64,000 nt of DNA, from NCBI GenBank assembly GCA_017543265.1, contig JAFYGI010000047.1:62001-126000 (forward strand), written 5' to 3'. Both the position numbers and the translations under genes were made by a program. This document shows, in pieces, positions 17,602 to 25,868 of this stretch. Position 1 is the first letter of the stretch, and each line of letters opens with the position of its first letter. Origin of the DNA: Bacillota bacterium. Its GTDB lineage: Bacteria > Bacillota > Clostridia > Lachnospirales > CAG-274. The notes below the pieces were generated by a model that was not told the DNA's origin, made no database searches, and was given only the letters and a program-made list of their open reading frames with translations.

Positions 17602-18096
17602 ATGCTATGGAATGAATTAAACACCAAGGAGCAAATAGAAAATTTTTTAAAGCTATACGACAATTTTCTTGACTCTTTTATTGTTAAATTTTGGTACGAC
17701 AGCGGAAATTATGTTTGCAGGGCAGATCCTTATAAGGCAAGCCAATACAATAAGCACGATCTGACGATACGTTTTGAAAGAATGGAGTATGCACCTTGCG
17801 CGGTTGAACTTAAATTTGAGGGGATAAAAAGGTTTAATTACCCGACAAATGAAGATGAGCTTTCCGATATTTTGTTTGCCAAAATAGTTAAAAACGATAA
17901 ATATATTTATTGGACAATGTGGGAGGATTTTGACCCAAATAACGAAGAGCACCTAAATTACAATGATTTTACCTTGATAGAGGCTAAAAAGGCAAGCTGG
18001 AGAAGTGTTGACAATCCGATACTGAAAATCAAGTATTTTTATTATACAGTAAGATCAAAGCTGTATAAAATGCTGAAAATACGCAATATTTTATAG
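17602..18096 (+). CDS. unrecognised cytosolic protein, immunity-protein-like
   Basis: A 164-residue soluble protein with no signal peptide or membrane segment, acidic and rich in aromatics ('FIVKFWYDSGNYVCRAD', 'YIYWTMWEDFDPNNEEH'). I do not recognise the family. Size, charge, AT-rich composition and its place beside another orphan of similar character resemble immunity proteins of polymorphic toxin systems, but no toxin is present. ATG 17602 has AAAGGGG nine bases upstream. The C-terminal 40 residues are basic and helical. Confidence 0.55.
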   Translation: MLWNELNTKEQIENFLKLYDNFLDSFIVKFWYDSGNYVCRADPYKASQYNKHDLTIRFERMEYAPCAVELKFEGIKRFNYPTNEDELSDILFAKIVKNDKYIYWTMWEDFDPNNEEHLNYNDFTLIEAKKASWRSVDNPILKIKYFYYTVRSKLYKMLKIRNIL

Positions 18097-18145
18097 CAGA
18101 TGCATTATTTGATCGTTGTGATAATTCTTTTAGGGGGGATGAGAT

Positions 18146-18706
18146 ATGACAGTAAACGGCATTGTTGTTCAAGAATACTCCGATAATTCTTATAGGGGGA
18201 TAGACGGCAGCGGATTCAGCGAAAAATCAGCTCAAAATTGGTTTTTAAATTATGTTGAGGGTGTATCCGACAGTTTTGAACCGTATTATGATGAAAATAT
18301 CGGCAAAACCTATTGGGAATTAGGCGATAATACTTGGATAGCTGCCTGTAACGATATGGATCACATATACAAATATATTAAAGAAGCAGAAAAACTAAAT
18401 ATAAAATACAGGCTGCTGCTATGTGAAACGGATGTCCCGAATCCCAAGTTTGATCGTCCCGATCTTAAAAAAATATTTTTGGGGTATGACTATGCGTATG
18501 CTGCGGGTGATAATTATTCGGCTGTGTATAATGAGATACCGTTTGTGTTTCCGCAATTTCAATTAAATCAATACGGGCTCTTTCAAACAAAAGAAGAGAT
18601 CGAAGAATATATTGCCGCAAGAGAACGGTTTAAACGGACACATCCTCCGCTTATACTGGAAGAGGGAGATTTGGCTGTTTTCAAGCTTTATGAGATATTT
18701 CTTTAA
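18146..18706 (+). CDS. unrecognised cytosolic protein, immunity-protein-like
   Basis: A 186-residue acidic soluble protein with many Tyr and Trp residues ('SAQNWFLNYVEGVSDSFEPY', 'IGKTYWELGDNTWIAACND'). I cannot assign a family. It is expressed from the promoter at 17540 together with the preceding gene (49-base gap) and has a strong GGGGGGATGAG ribosome site. The N-terminal segment 'NGIVVQEYSDNSYRGIDGSGF' suggests a beta-rich start, followed by a helical middle. The codon and base use are AT-rich compared with aspS-gatCAB and tyrS on either side, consistent with an inserted islet. Confidence 0.55.
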   Translation: MTVNGIVVQEYSDNSYRGIDGSGFSEKSAQNWFLNYVEGVSDSFEPYYDENIGKTYWELGDNTWIAACNDMDHIYKYIKEAEKLNIKYRLLLCETDVPNPKFDRPDLKKIFLGYDYAYAAGDNYSAVYNEIPFVFPQFQLNQYGLFQTKEEIEEYIAARERFKRTHPPLILEEGDLAVFKLYEIFL

Positions 18707-18746
18707 TTATTTAAACCGAGTATAATACAAAAAGTTAAATAACCGC

Positions 18747-18775
18747 TTGACAAACAAAATTGTATATGCTAAAAT
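18747..18775 (+). promoter_or_regulatory. sigma-A promoter of the tyrS T-box
   Basis: TTGACA at 18747-18752, a 17-base spacer and TAAAAT at 18770-18775. Confidence 0.8.
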
Positions 18776-18782
18776 TTTAAAT

Positions 18783-19009
18783 GTATTTGAAATATCAAAG
18801 ATACGTTGAAGAAAGACCAAGTTTGTATTTGTTACAACATAGAGAGCAGGGCGGCTGCTGAAAGCCTTGCAGTAAAATACAATTCCCTACACTTTCGGAG
18901 TATGCGGCAGGCGTGCCTTAAAACGTGAATGAGGCTTTATTTTCAATAAAGTGAATTAAGGTGGTAACACGGGTATTCTCGTCCTTTGGGCTTGGATACC
19001 CGTTTTTTT
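18783..19009 (+). promoter_or_regulatory. T-box riboswitch (Tyr specifier) of tyrS
   Basis: The leader shows specifier TAC at 18878-18880 followed by A, the T-box core 'AAGGTGGTAACACGGG' at 18958-18973 with TGGT at 18962-18965 (complementary to the ACCA end of tRNA-Tyr, discriminator A73), and a terminator formed by CGGGTATTC (18970-18978) and GGATACCCG (18994-19002) with T to 19009. Uncharged tRNA-Tyr should induce tyrS. The last T-box base differs from the aspS leader (TGGC) as expected from the tRNA discriminators. Confidence 0.95.
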
Positions 19010-19034
19010 ATCAGACAAAAACAGGAGGATAAAA

Positions 19035-20258
19035 ATGCAAATTTACGAAGAATTACAGGCAAGAGGACTTCTTGCACAGCTTACGGATCCTGCGGAGATC
19101 CGCGACCTTATCAACAACGGAAAGGCGACCTTCTACATCGGCTTTGACCCCACGGCGGACAGCTTACACGTTGGTCATTTTATGGCGCTTTGCCTTATGA
19201 AGCGTTTGCAGATGGCGGGCAACAAGCCTATCGCGCTTATCGGCGGCGGTACTGCTATGATTGGCGACCCCTCGGGACGTACCGATATGCGTCAGATGAT
19301 GACGGAGGAAATGATAGACCATAACTGCGAGTGCTTTAAAAAGCAGATGAGCCGTTTTATCGACTTTTCGGATGGCAAGGCGCTTATGGTAAACAATGCG
19401 GATTGGCTCCGCGACCTTAACTATATCGAGGTACTGCGTGAGGTAGGCGCACATTTCAGCGTAAACCGTATGCTTACCGCAGAGTGCTACAAGCAGAGAA
19501 TGGAAAAGGGTCTCAGCTTCCTTGAATTTAACTATATGATAATGCAAAGCTACGACTTCTATTCGTTATACCAGAAATACGGCTGCAATATGCAGTTTGG
19601 CGGCGACGACCAGTGGAGCAATATGCTTGGCGGTACCGAGCTTATAAGAAGAAAGCTTGGCAAGGATGCCTACGCTATGACGATAACTCTTCTTCTTAAC
19701 AGCGAGGGCAAGAAAATGGGTAAGACCCAAAAGGGCGCTGTTTGGCTTGACCCCAACAAGACATCTCCCTTTGAATTTTACCAGTATTGGAGAAATGTTG
19801 GCGATGCGGATGTTCTTAAATGCCTTAGAATGCTTACGTTCCTGCCGCTTGAGCAGATCGACGAAATGGACAAGTGGGAGGGCAGCAAGCTGAACGAGGC
19901 AAAGGAGATACTTGCCTTCGAGCTTACCGAGCTTGTACACGGCAAGGAGGAGGCCGAAAAGGCACAGCAGGCTGCAAAGGCTCTCTTTGGCGGCGGCGCT
20001 ATGGGCGGTTCCGTACCCACAACAGAGATAAGCAAGGACGAGTACGGCGACGGTATGCAGATAATAGAACTGCTTGACAAGTGCGGCCTTATCCCGTCAA
20101 GAGGCGAGGGCAGACGTCTTGTACAGCAGGGTGGTGTAAAGGTAGCAGGCGAAAAGGTCAGCGCTATCGACTTTGTTGTTGCTCCAAGCCTTTTTGAAAA
20201 CGACGAGATAATGATACAAAAGGGCAAAAAGGTACATCACCGCGTAAAGCTGGTGTAA
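19035..20258 (+). CDS. tyrS: tyrosyl-tRNA synthetase
   Basis: A class I synthetase of 407 residues charging tRNA-Tyr. The HIGH motif appears as '[10 protein letters not shown]' near residue 42, the tyrosine pocket as '[15 protein letters not shown]' and '[13 protein letters not shown]', and the KMSKS loop as 'KKMGKTQKG'. The C-terminal S4 RNA-binding domain starts '[20 protein letters not shown]'. Length and layout are typical. AGGAGG sits six bases before the ATG. Expression is set by the upstream Tyr T-box; a terminator follows. Confidence 0.97.
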   Translation: MQIYEELQARGLLAQLTDPAEIRDLINNGKATFYIGFDPTADSLHVGHFMALCLMKRLQMAGNKPIALIGGGTAMIGDPSGRTDMRQMMTEEMIDHNCECFKKQMSRFIDFSDGKALMVNNADWLRDLNYIEVLREVGAHFSVNRMLTAECYKQRMEKGLSFLEFNYMIMQSYDFYSLYQKYGCNMQFGGDDQWSNMLGGTELIRRKLGKDAYAMTITLLLNSEGKKMGKTQKGAVWLDPNKTSPFEFYQYWRNVGDADVLKCLRMLTFLPLEQIDEMDKWEGSKLNEAKEILAFELTELVHGKEEAEKAQQAAKALFGGGAMGGSVPTTEISKDEYGDGMQIIELLDKCGLIPSRGEGRRLVQQGGVKVAGEKVSAIDFVVAPSLFENDEIMIQKGKKVHHRVKLV

Positions 20259-20333
20259 ACCGCCAAAATAAAAGAAATTCCGACAAAAAATGATATTTTT
20301 GCACGAGTTTCTTCCTATTATAATATACTAAAT

Positions 20334-20382
20334 ATATGTCGGTATATGTTGAACCAACACAATATATGCCGACATTTTTTTT
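20334..20382 (+). terminator. Rho-independent terminator of tyrS
   Basis: ATGTCGG at 20336-20342 pairs with CCGACAT at 20369-20375 around a larger imperfect stem-loop, followed by eight T. About 75 bases after the tyrS stop. Confidence 0.8.
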
Positions 20383-20383
20383 C

Positions 20384-20412
20384 TTGACTAAATTTGTATA
20401 TAATGGTATAAT
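20384..20412 (+). promoter_or_regulatory. strong sigma-A promoter of the tRNA-Leu locus
   Basis: TTGACT at 20384-20389, a 17-base spacer and TATAAT at 20407-20412. Transcription should start about 15 bases before the first tRNA-Leu copy. Confidence 0.8.
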
Positions 20413-20433
20413 TTTTAATGCAGTTGAAAATAT

Positions 20434-20590
20434 GCGGATGTGGCGGAATTGGCAGACGCGCCGGACTTAGAATCCGGTTCTTCGGAGTGCATGGTTCAGT
20501 AGGGGAATTTGCCGCAGGCAAAACCCCGCAGAGCACGGGACTGGGAGCTGAACACCGAAGGTGTGATGCGATTTCCGTGCGAAAGTCCGT
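20434..20590 (+). other. partial tRNA-Leu copy fused to a structured 3' segment
   Basis: Bases 20434-20491 are identical to the first 58 bases of the intact tRNA-Leu at 20615 (acceptor 5' strand, D arm, anticodon arm and most of the variable arm). After that the T arm and 3' acceptor strand are absent. The replacing segment has strong pairing: GTTCAG (20494-20499) with CTGAAC (20548-20553), CTTCGG (20480-20485) with CCGAAG (20555-20560), GGGG (20502-20505) with CCCC (20524-20527), and TTTGCC (20508-20513) with GGCAAA (20517-20522). It cannot fold as a normal tRNA. It may be a decayed duplicate, a junction left by an element, or a tRNA-derived structured RNA. Confidence 0.6.
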
Positions 20591-20614
20591 AAAAAATCAT
20601 AAAATATTTAATAT

Positions 20615-20694
20615 GCGGATGTGGCGGAATTGGCAGACGCGCCGGACTTAGAATCCGGTTCTTCGGAGTGCAGGTTCAAGTCCTGTCATCCGCA
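20615..20694 (+). tRNA. tRNA-Leu (anticodon UAG)
   Basis: An 80-base cloverleaf: GCGGATG at 20615-20621 pairs with CATCCGC at 20687-20693, discriminator A at 20694; anticodon stem CCGGA/TCCGG with loop CTTAGAA gives anticodon UAG (Leu, CUA); a long variable arm as expected of tRNA-Leu; T arm with GGTTCAAGTCC. The CCA end is not encoded. Confidence 0.95.
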
Positions 20695-20711
20695 GAAACA
20701 CCCATAAGGGC

Positions 20712-20796
20712 AGTGATGAATAATGAATGATGAATAATTGATAATATAAGATGCGGCGGCATTTTTGTATTATTCACTGTTCATTGTTCACTATTC
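20712..20796. repeat. imperfect inverted repeat between tRNA-Leu and tatD
   Basis: The left arm at 20712-20740 (AGTGATGAATAATGAATGAT...) is a gapped reverse complement of the right arm at 20769-20796 (ATTATTCACTGTTCATTGTT...), around a GC-rich centre ATGCGGCGGCAT. Each arm is itself built of short TGAATAATGAA-type units. It looks like a dispersed intergenic repeat or MITE-like relic and could act as a weak terminator. Confidence 0.55.
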
Positions 20797-20821
20797 TTTT
20801 TTTATTGGTAAGGAGAGAAAA

Positions 20822-21580
20822 ATGTACTACTTTGATACCCACGCTCATTACGACGATGCCGCTTTTGACCCCGACAGGGAGCAGCTTATAAAGGATATGT
20901 ACGATTTTGGCGTTAAAAAGATAATAAATGTCGGTGCTGATATGCAGTCAAGCCTGAACAGCATAAAATTTGCGGAAAAATACGACTTTTTTTATGCGGC
21001 GGTCGGTGTGCACCCGTATGACGCGGTCAAAATGTGTGAAGAAGATGTCAAAATGTTACAAAAGTATTGCAAAAATTACAAAGTTGTTGCGGTTGGTGAA
21101 ATAGGTCTTGACTATCATTATGAGGATATCGACAGGGACAAGCAGTGCTATTGGTTTGAAAAACAGCTTGAACTGGCGGAAATAACAGGCCTTCCCGTCA
21201 TAATACATACCCGCGATGCAGATGAGCAAACATATAAAATAATTGAAAAAAGCGGTGTAAGATGCGGCGTTATACACGCCTTTTCCGGCAGCGCGGAGCT
21301 TGCGCAGCAGTATGTAAAGCTGGGTTTTTACATTGGTGTAGGCGGGGTCGTGACCTTTAAAAACGCCAAAAAATTGGTCCGTGTGGTTGAAAAAGTGTCG
21401 CTGAGTCGGATTTTGCTGGAAACAGATGCACCATATCTGACCCCGGAGCCCTACAGAGGCAAACGCAATAATTCACAAAACCTACAATATGTGGCAGCTA
21501 AAATTGGTGAAATTAAACAAATCGAACCAAATGAGGTAATTAAAATCACCTGTGAAAATGCTGAAAAGCTATTTTTGTGA
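20822..21580 (+). CDS. tatD: TatD family metal-dependent hydrolase (DNase-like)
   Basis: A 252-residue TIM-barrel metallohydrolase of the TatD/YcfH group. The metal site is visible as 'DTHAHYDD' at the N-terminus, 'AVGEIGLDYHYE' with the bridging Glu, 'PVIIHTRDADEQT', 'VIHAFSG' and 'LLETDAPYLTPEPYRGKRN'. Members are 3'-5' exonucleases or act in DNA repair and quality control. ATG 20822 has AGGAG six bases upstream; a longer frame starting at 20765 lies in the repeat and has no ribosome site. It probably shares a transcript with the G5/3D gene or ends before its promoter. Confidence 0.92.
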   Translation: MYYFDTHAHYDDAAFDPDREQLIKDMYDFGVKKIINVGADMQSSLNSIKFAEKYDFFYAAVGVHPYDAVKMCEEDVKMLQKYCKNYKVVAVGEIGLDYHYEDIDRDKQCYWFEKQLELAEITGLPVIIHTRDADEQTYKIIEKSGVRCGVIHAFSGSAELAQQYVKLGFYIGVGGVVTFKNAKKLVRVVEKVSLSRILLETDAPYLTPEPYRGKRNNSQNLQYVAAKIGEIKQIEPNEVIKITCENAEKLFL

Positions 21581-21589
21581 AAAAAGTTG

Positions 21590-21618
21590 TTGCATAAGTG
21601 TTACGAATGTGTTAATAT
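21590..21618 (+). promoter_or_regulatory. candidate promoter of the G5/3D cell-wall protein
   Basis: TTGCAT at 21590-21595, a 17-base spacer and TAATAT at 21613-21618, giving a leader of about 170 bases. The leader carries four copies of a TGTTAC-like unit (near 21599, 21608, 21656 and 21667), possibly a binding site. Confidence 0.55.
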
Positions 21619-21793
21619 ATTACCTGTAGTCGTTAGGACAAATGTTTCAAAAGTGTTACATAAAATGTTACGAAACATTTCCGACGACGGTTTTTACGAA
21701 AAACCTATGGCAAACCAAGAAGATATACTTAGTAGAGGTACTAAAGAGAATAAAATACGAAAAATCATCGGGTACCTTAAGGAGGACTATTTT

Positions 21794-22819
21794 ATGGCAA
21801 AGAAAACAAAGGGTTTGGTATTGGCTGCAGCGACAGTCATTTTATCGTCTGTTATGACGGTCTCCGCTTCATCTGCGGATGCTAAAAAGGTAAGAGTTAC
21901 CACAGACGGACAAAGCACATTCTATCAGACAACAGCAAAAACAGTAGACGAGTTTTTTAAGGCAAATAAACTTGCTTACAGCCTCAGCTACAAGGTAAGC
22001 GCAGCCGGCAGCGACGAAGTCACCGACGGTATGCAGATAGTTGTTGTATCGCCCAAGAAGGTTACGGTTTCCGTAAACGGCGGTGCAAAGACATTTGAGG
22101 TTGAGACACAGTGCGAGACCATCGGTCAGCTTATGCTCGAGCTTAAAAAGAGCACAGGCACAGGCTACAAGACAGCCGAGGGCAGAAGTTCTTCCGAAAA
22201 GCTTAAGGACGGCGACACAGTCGAGCTTCGTGACGTAAGGGAAGAAATATACACAGAGACCGAGGAAATACCCTTTTCCAGAGTAGAGGAAAAGACAGAG
22301 GAGCTTTACGAGGGCGAGACCAAGGTAAAGCAGCAGGGTGTTACCGGTAAAAAGCTTATCACCATGAAGACCATCTTCTACGGCGGTGAGCAGGTAGACA
22401 ACTACTGCATCGAAAGAAAAGTGGTTGCAGAGCCCGTAAACGAGATCGTGCTTGTGGGCACAAAGAAGAAGGACGGCTCGGGCGTTGTTGATTTCGGCGG
22501 CGACCTTGGCCAGATAACATACTCAAGAGCGGTTACAATGAACGCTACGGCTTACTGCCCCTGCGCACAGTGCAACGGTTCGTGGGCAGGCCAGCCTTCG
22601 ACCATGGGTCTCAGGGTACAAAGAGGTATAGTTGCGGTAGACCCGAGATTTATACCGCTTGGCACCAAGCTTTATGTAGAGGGCTACGGCTATGCTATAG
22701 CTGCCGATACGGGCGGCGCGATAAAGGGCAACAGGATAGACCTTTGCTACAATTCTCACAGCGAGGCATTAAGTTCGGGCTGGGGACACACACCCGTAAA
22801 AGTATACATACTTGAATAA
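21794..22819 (+). CDS. cell-wall protein with DUF348, G5 and 3D domains (YabE/Rpf-like)
   Basis: An exported 341-residue protein. A signal peptide (residues 1-31, ending 'SASSADA-KK') precedes a DUF348 beta-grasp module (about 32-110), a G5 domain (about 150-230, 'EIPFSRVEEKTEELYEGETK') and a C-terminal 3D domain (about 250-341) with 'MNATAYCPCAQC', 'GIVAVDPRFIPLGTKLYVEG' and 'AADTGGAIKGNRIDLCY', the catalytic Asp residues that name the domain. Relatives are lytic transglycosylases involved in wall remodelling and resuscitation or spore germination. ATG 21794 follows AAGGAGG. The gene is monocistronic, ending at a strong terminator. Confidence 0.9.
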   Translation: MAKKTKGLVLAAATVILSSVMTVSASSADAKKVRVTTDGQSTFYQTTAKTVDEFFKANKLAYSLSYKVSAAGSDEVTDGMQIVVVSPKKVTVSVNGGAKTFEVETQCETIGQLMLELKKSTGTGYKTAEGRSSSEKLKDGDTVELRDVREEIYTETEEIPFSRVEEKTEELYEGETKVKQQGVTGKKLITMKTIFYGGEQVDNYCIERKVVAEPVNEIVLVGTKKKDGSGVVDFGGDLGQITYSRAVTMNATAYCPCAQCNGSWAGQPSTMGLRVQRGIVAVDPRFIPLGTKLYVEGYGYAIAADTGGAIKGNRIDLCYNSHSEALSSGWGHTPVKVYILE

Positions 22820-22827
22820 TGTTTTTG

Positions 22828-22856
22828 GGCGGACGGCATTGCAGTCCGCCTTTTTT
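22828..22856 (+). terminator. Rho-independent terminator of the G5/3D gene
   Basis: GGCGGAC at 22828-22834 pairs with GTCCGCC at 22844-22850, followed by six T. Confidence 0.9.
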
Positions 22857-23318
22857 GTGCGTTTATACAGCGCAGTTTGTACAAATTTTATATGTATAGT
22901 CTGTCTAATGTGCAATGCCGCGTTATATGCGAAAAGTAAAAATGCAAAAATTTAATGTTTGCAAAAGCCTGTACTATGTGCAAATTTTAAATTATTGTAA
23001 AATTTGCTGAAAAAAATTTAAAAAAGGGCTTTTCAAATCATTATTTTTATGGTACAATATATACAAATAAAGGTTTTGGCCGTTGATCAGGTAGCCTGTT
23101 TGCACTTTTTGATTTAATTTGTATATGTTTTTTCGGCTTATATGGCCTTGTCTGGCCGTATTTGAAAAAAATGTATAAAAATTTTCAAAAATCTATTTAC
23201 AAATTAGTGAAAATAGGTTATTCTATTAATGGGTTAAACTTTGCGTGCAGTAAAACAAGATAAACAAACTACTGTACATAATTTTACGCATTTACCTATA
23301 AAAGAAAGGGGATCAACA
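22857..23318 (+). promoter_or_regulatory. 460-base upstream region of the sugar ABC transporter with two candidate promoters
   Basis: AT-rich, no gene seen. P1: TTTTCA at 23030-23035, 17 bases, TACAAT at 23053-23058 with a TGG extension, which would give a leader of about 250 bases. P2: TTTACA at 23196-23201, 17 bases, TATTCT at 23219-23224. Between them 'GGCCGTTGATCAGG' and 'CTTGTCTGGCC' could be operator-like. No known riboswitch class is recognised. Confidence 0.5.
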
Positions 23319-24785
23319 ATGAAAAAGAACTTATTAATCAGATTGACAAGTCTGGGCCTTGCAGTTATTTCCGCAATCGGCATGACAGCGTGCAGCGGCG
23401 GCGGTACAGGCGAGGGTCCTGCACAGGGCGGCAACGAAGAATACACAAAGCCCGAGTCGATCAAAATGACATTCGATACCTGTATGACATTTGAAAACGG
23501 TCTTCAGGACGTATGTGACGAGTATGAGGCAAAGACAGGCATCAAGCTTGAGCTTGAAAAGCCCGATCACAACAAGTATTATGAAAAGATCACTCTTGCA
23601 TTCGCATCAGGCACACCTTCCGATGCGATCGAGATGGGTTCTACCTACTATCCCGAAAACGCTAACAACGGCGCTCTCTGGGACATGACAAATGCATGGG
23701 ACACAACAACTGCTCACGCTAAGGAGATCGTAGATGCTTCTTATGTTGACGCACTTAAGATCGACGGCCAGCTTTACGGCTTCCCGACTGTTGCAGGTAA
23801 CGGTACAGTTACATATGTAAGACAGGATTGGTTAGACGAGATGGGTCTTAAGATGCCCGGTACATATGATGAATTTATCGACATGCTTCGTGCTTTCAAG
23901 ACAAGAGGCAGCGGTACTATCCCTCTTACAGCAGCAGGTCTTCTTAACAACGGTGAGACACCTTACGACATCTACTTAAGAGAATTCTATCAGGATGCTA
24001 TCCCCGACTTCTATCAGAAGGAAGACGGCACATGGGTTGACGGTTTCTCCGAACCGGCTATGGAAGCTGCACTTACAAGACTTCATGACGCATTTGCAGA
24101 AGGTCTTATCGACGGTGAGATCGTAACAAACAAGACATCTACCTGCCGTGATAAGGTAAATGCAGGCCTTGTTGGCTGCTTCAACTACTGGGCTGGTATG
24201 TGGTGTGCTAAGCTTGAGGACGCTACAACAGGCGCTAACCCCAACGCTAAGTTCGCTGCTATGCCTATCATCAAGGAGGCAGGTCACTACACCGAGCGTG
24301 TACCTACCGCACTTGTTATTACAAACAACTGTGCTAACCCCAGAGGCGTATTTGAAGACCTTATTATGTATTCACATGACGGCGGCGAGGGTCAGATGCT
24401 GTTCACACACGGTGTACTTGACAAGCACTACAAAGACAACGGCGACGGCACATGTACAGCACTTCCTTACTACGAAGATCCTACAAAGCTTTGCGAGAAG
24501 GCATTCTACGCTCCCGAGCTTTCAATAAGCACATGGGACGATCCTATCGCACTTGATCCTCGTGTTGAGGAGTCACTTAAAGTATTCCGTGACAACAGAA
24601 CATTCGCAACTGTTCCCGTTGTATCGGATGTTATCTCCGAGAACCTTTCCAACCTTAACGTTATCAAGGGCGAGGTTGCTGCTAATGTTCTTCATGGCAA
24701 CATCTCCGTTCAGGAAGGTATGGAGAAGTACAACAAGGATGCAGGCAAGTATGTTGAGGCTATCCTTGCTGACTTAAACAGCTGA
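23319..24785 (+). CDS. LplA-type sugar ABC transporter substrate-binding lipoprotein
   Basis: A family 1 extracellular solute-binding protein of 488 residues. The leader 'MKKNLLIRLTSLGLAV' runs to lipobox TAC, then a Gly-rich linker. The mature part has the two-lobed fold with 'VRQDWLDEMGLKMPGTYDEF' and 'YTERVPTALVITNNCANPRG', typical of LplA/YesO-type proteins binding complex oligosaccharides or uronates. With a pectate lyase elsewhere in the window the ligand might be a pectin oligosaccharide, but this is inference. ATG 23319 has AAAGGGG upstream. Codon use is markedly optimised, consistent with high expression. Confidence 0.88.
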   Translation: MKKNLLIRLTSLGLAVISAIGMTACSGGGTGEGPAQGGNEEYTKPESIKMTFDTCMTFENGLQDVCDEYEAKTGIKLELEKPDHNKYYEKITLAFASGTPSDAIEMGSTYYPENANNGALWDMTNAWDTTTAHAKEIVDASYVDALKIDGQLYGFPTVAGNGTVTYVRQDWLDEMGLKMPGTYDEFIDMLRAFKTRGSGTIPLTAAGLLNNGETPYDIYLREFYQDAIPDFYQKEDGTWVDGFSEPAMEAALTRLHDAFAEGLIDGEIVTNKTSTCRDKVNAGLVGCFNYWAGMWCAKLEDATTGANPNAKFAAMPIIKEAGHYTERVPTALVITNNCANPRGVFEDLIMYSHDGGEGQMLFTHGVLDKHYKDNGDGTCTALPYYEDPTKLCEKAFYAPELSISTWDDPIALDPRVEESLKVFRDNRTFATVPVVSDVISENLSNLNVIKGEVAANVLHGNISVQEGMEKYNKDAGKYVEAILADLNS

Positions 24786-24812
24786 TAAGCTGCACCGTTT
24801 AACGGTCTTATC

Positions 24813-24842
24813 CGCAGCCCTTGTCTACGGGCGGGGGCTGCG
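24813..24842 (+). terminator. intercistronic hairpin between binding protein and permease genes
   Basis: CGCAGCCC at 24813-24820 pairs with GGGCTGCG at 24835-24842. No T run follows, so it is more likely an mRNA-stabilising or processing hairpin that raises binding protein over permease than a full terminator. Confidence 0.6.
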
Positions 24843-24872
24843 TTAAAAAAATAATGAAAGGGATGATTTTTT

Positions 24873-25853
24873 ATGGCAGTTAATACTGATGCTATTGTTG
24901 TTAAGAAACCGCCTCTTGGTATCAGAATGTACAAGTACAGATATTTCTATCTGATGGCAGTTCCTGTTGTAGTTTTACTGCTTTTATTCTTCTACTGGCC
25001 TATGCTTGGTATAAGATATGCTTTCTCCACATATAAGTTAAAGCACATCACAAGCGGTCAGGGACCCGATTATTCAACGGGTATAGGCAACTTCCAGAAG
25101 CTTTTTACGGACCGTTTCTTTACGGATTCGTTCAGAAACACTATTGCCTTAAGTTTTTGGAACCTTGTTTTTGCAACCGTATTTACGGTAGTTGTTGCTC
25201 TTCTTATAAACGAGCTTCAGCATGAGTGGGGCAAAAAGTTTGTACAGACTGTACTTTACTTACCTCACTTCCTTTCATGGGTAGTTGTTGCATCTATCTT
25301 TACGCTGCTTCTTTCGGCAGGTGCCGATGCTACAGGCGGTGACGCAACGACTGTTGGTTTTATTAACGCTATTTTCTTAAAGCTTGGTCTTATTGACAAG
25401 CCCGTATCGTTCTTAACGGAAACTTCGACCTGGCGTCCGTGTTGGTACATCATCCAGCGCTGGAAGGAAACAGGTTGGGGTACTATTATCTACCTGGCAG
25501 CTCTTTCGGGTATCAGCCCCGACCTTTACGAGGCAGCCGAGATCGACGGCGCAGGCAGATTAAAGCAAACTTGGTACATCACATTACCGAGCCTTATGAA
25601 TACTATCCTTATTGTATTCATCCTTAACCTTGCTAAGATCCTTAACGTATTTGAGTCAGTCTTCGTCCTTTACAATGACCTTGTTCTTTCTGTATCCGAC
25701 GTTGTACAGACATATACATACCGTAAAGGTATCCAGGGCAATGACTATGGCTATGCGACCGCTATCGGTCTTTTCAAATCCGTAATTTCTCTGTTCCTTG
25801 TAACGGGTGCTGACTACGTTGCAAAGAGGATCAGAGGTTATGGTATTGTATAA
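24873..25853 (+). CDS. sugar ABC transporter permease, LplB type
   Basis: A 326-residue membrane protein with six predicted helices (first at about residues 25-48, 'FYLMAVPVVVLLLLFFYWP'). The cytoplasmic EAA loop 'YEAAEIDGAGRLKQTWYITLP' couples to an ATPase. It is the LplB/YteP-like member of the oligosaccharide importer group. It starts after the intercistronic hairpin, 87 bases from the binding protein gene, and is followed 15 bases later by the second permease. The cognate ATPase is not nearby; such systems often share a MsmK/UgpC-type ATPase encoded elsewhere. Confidence 0.92.
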   Translation: MAVNTDAIVVKKPPLGIRMYKYRYFYLMAVPVVVLLLLFFYWPMLGIRYAFSTYKLKHITSGQGPDYSTGIGNFQKLFTDRFFTDSFRNTIALSFWNLVFATVFTVVVALLINELQHEWGKKFVQTVLYLPHFLSWVVVASIFTLLLSAGADATGGDATTVGFINAIFLKLGLIDKPVSFLTETSTWRPCWYIIQRWKETGWGTIIYLAALSGISPDLYEAAEIDGAGRLKQTWYITLPSLMNTILIVFILNLAKILNVFESVFVLYNDLVLSVSDVVQTYTYRKGIQGNDYGYATAIGLFKSVISLFLVTGADYVAKRIRGYGIV

Positions 25854-25868
25854 GGAGGCGATATTGTT

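Noticed and set aside
20492-20590. Group I or group II intron, or self-cleaving ribozyme, in the first tRNA-Leu copy
   Set aside because: The break is not in the anticodon loop, no 3' tRNA half follows, and the core motifs of these ribozymes could not be matched.
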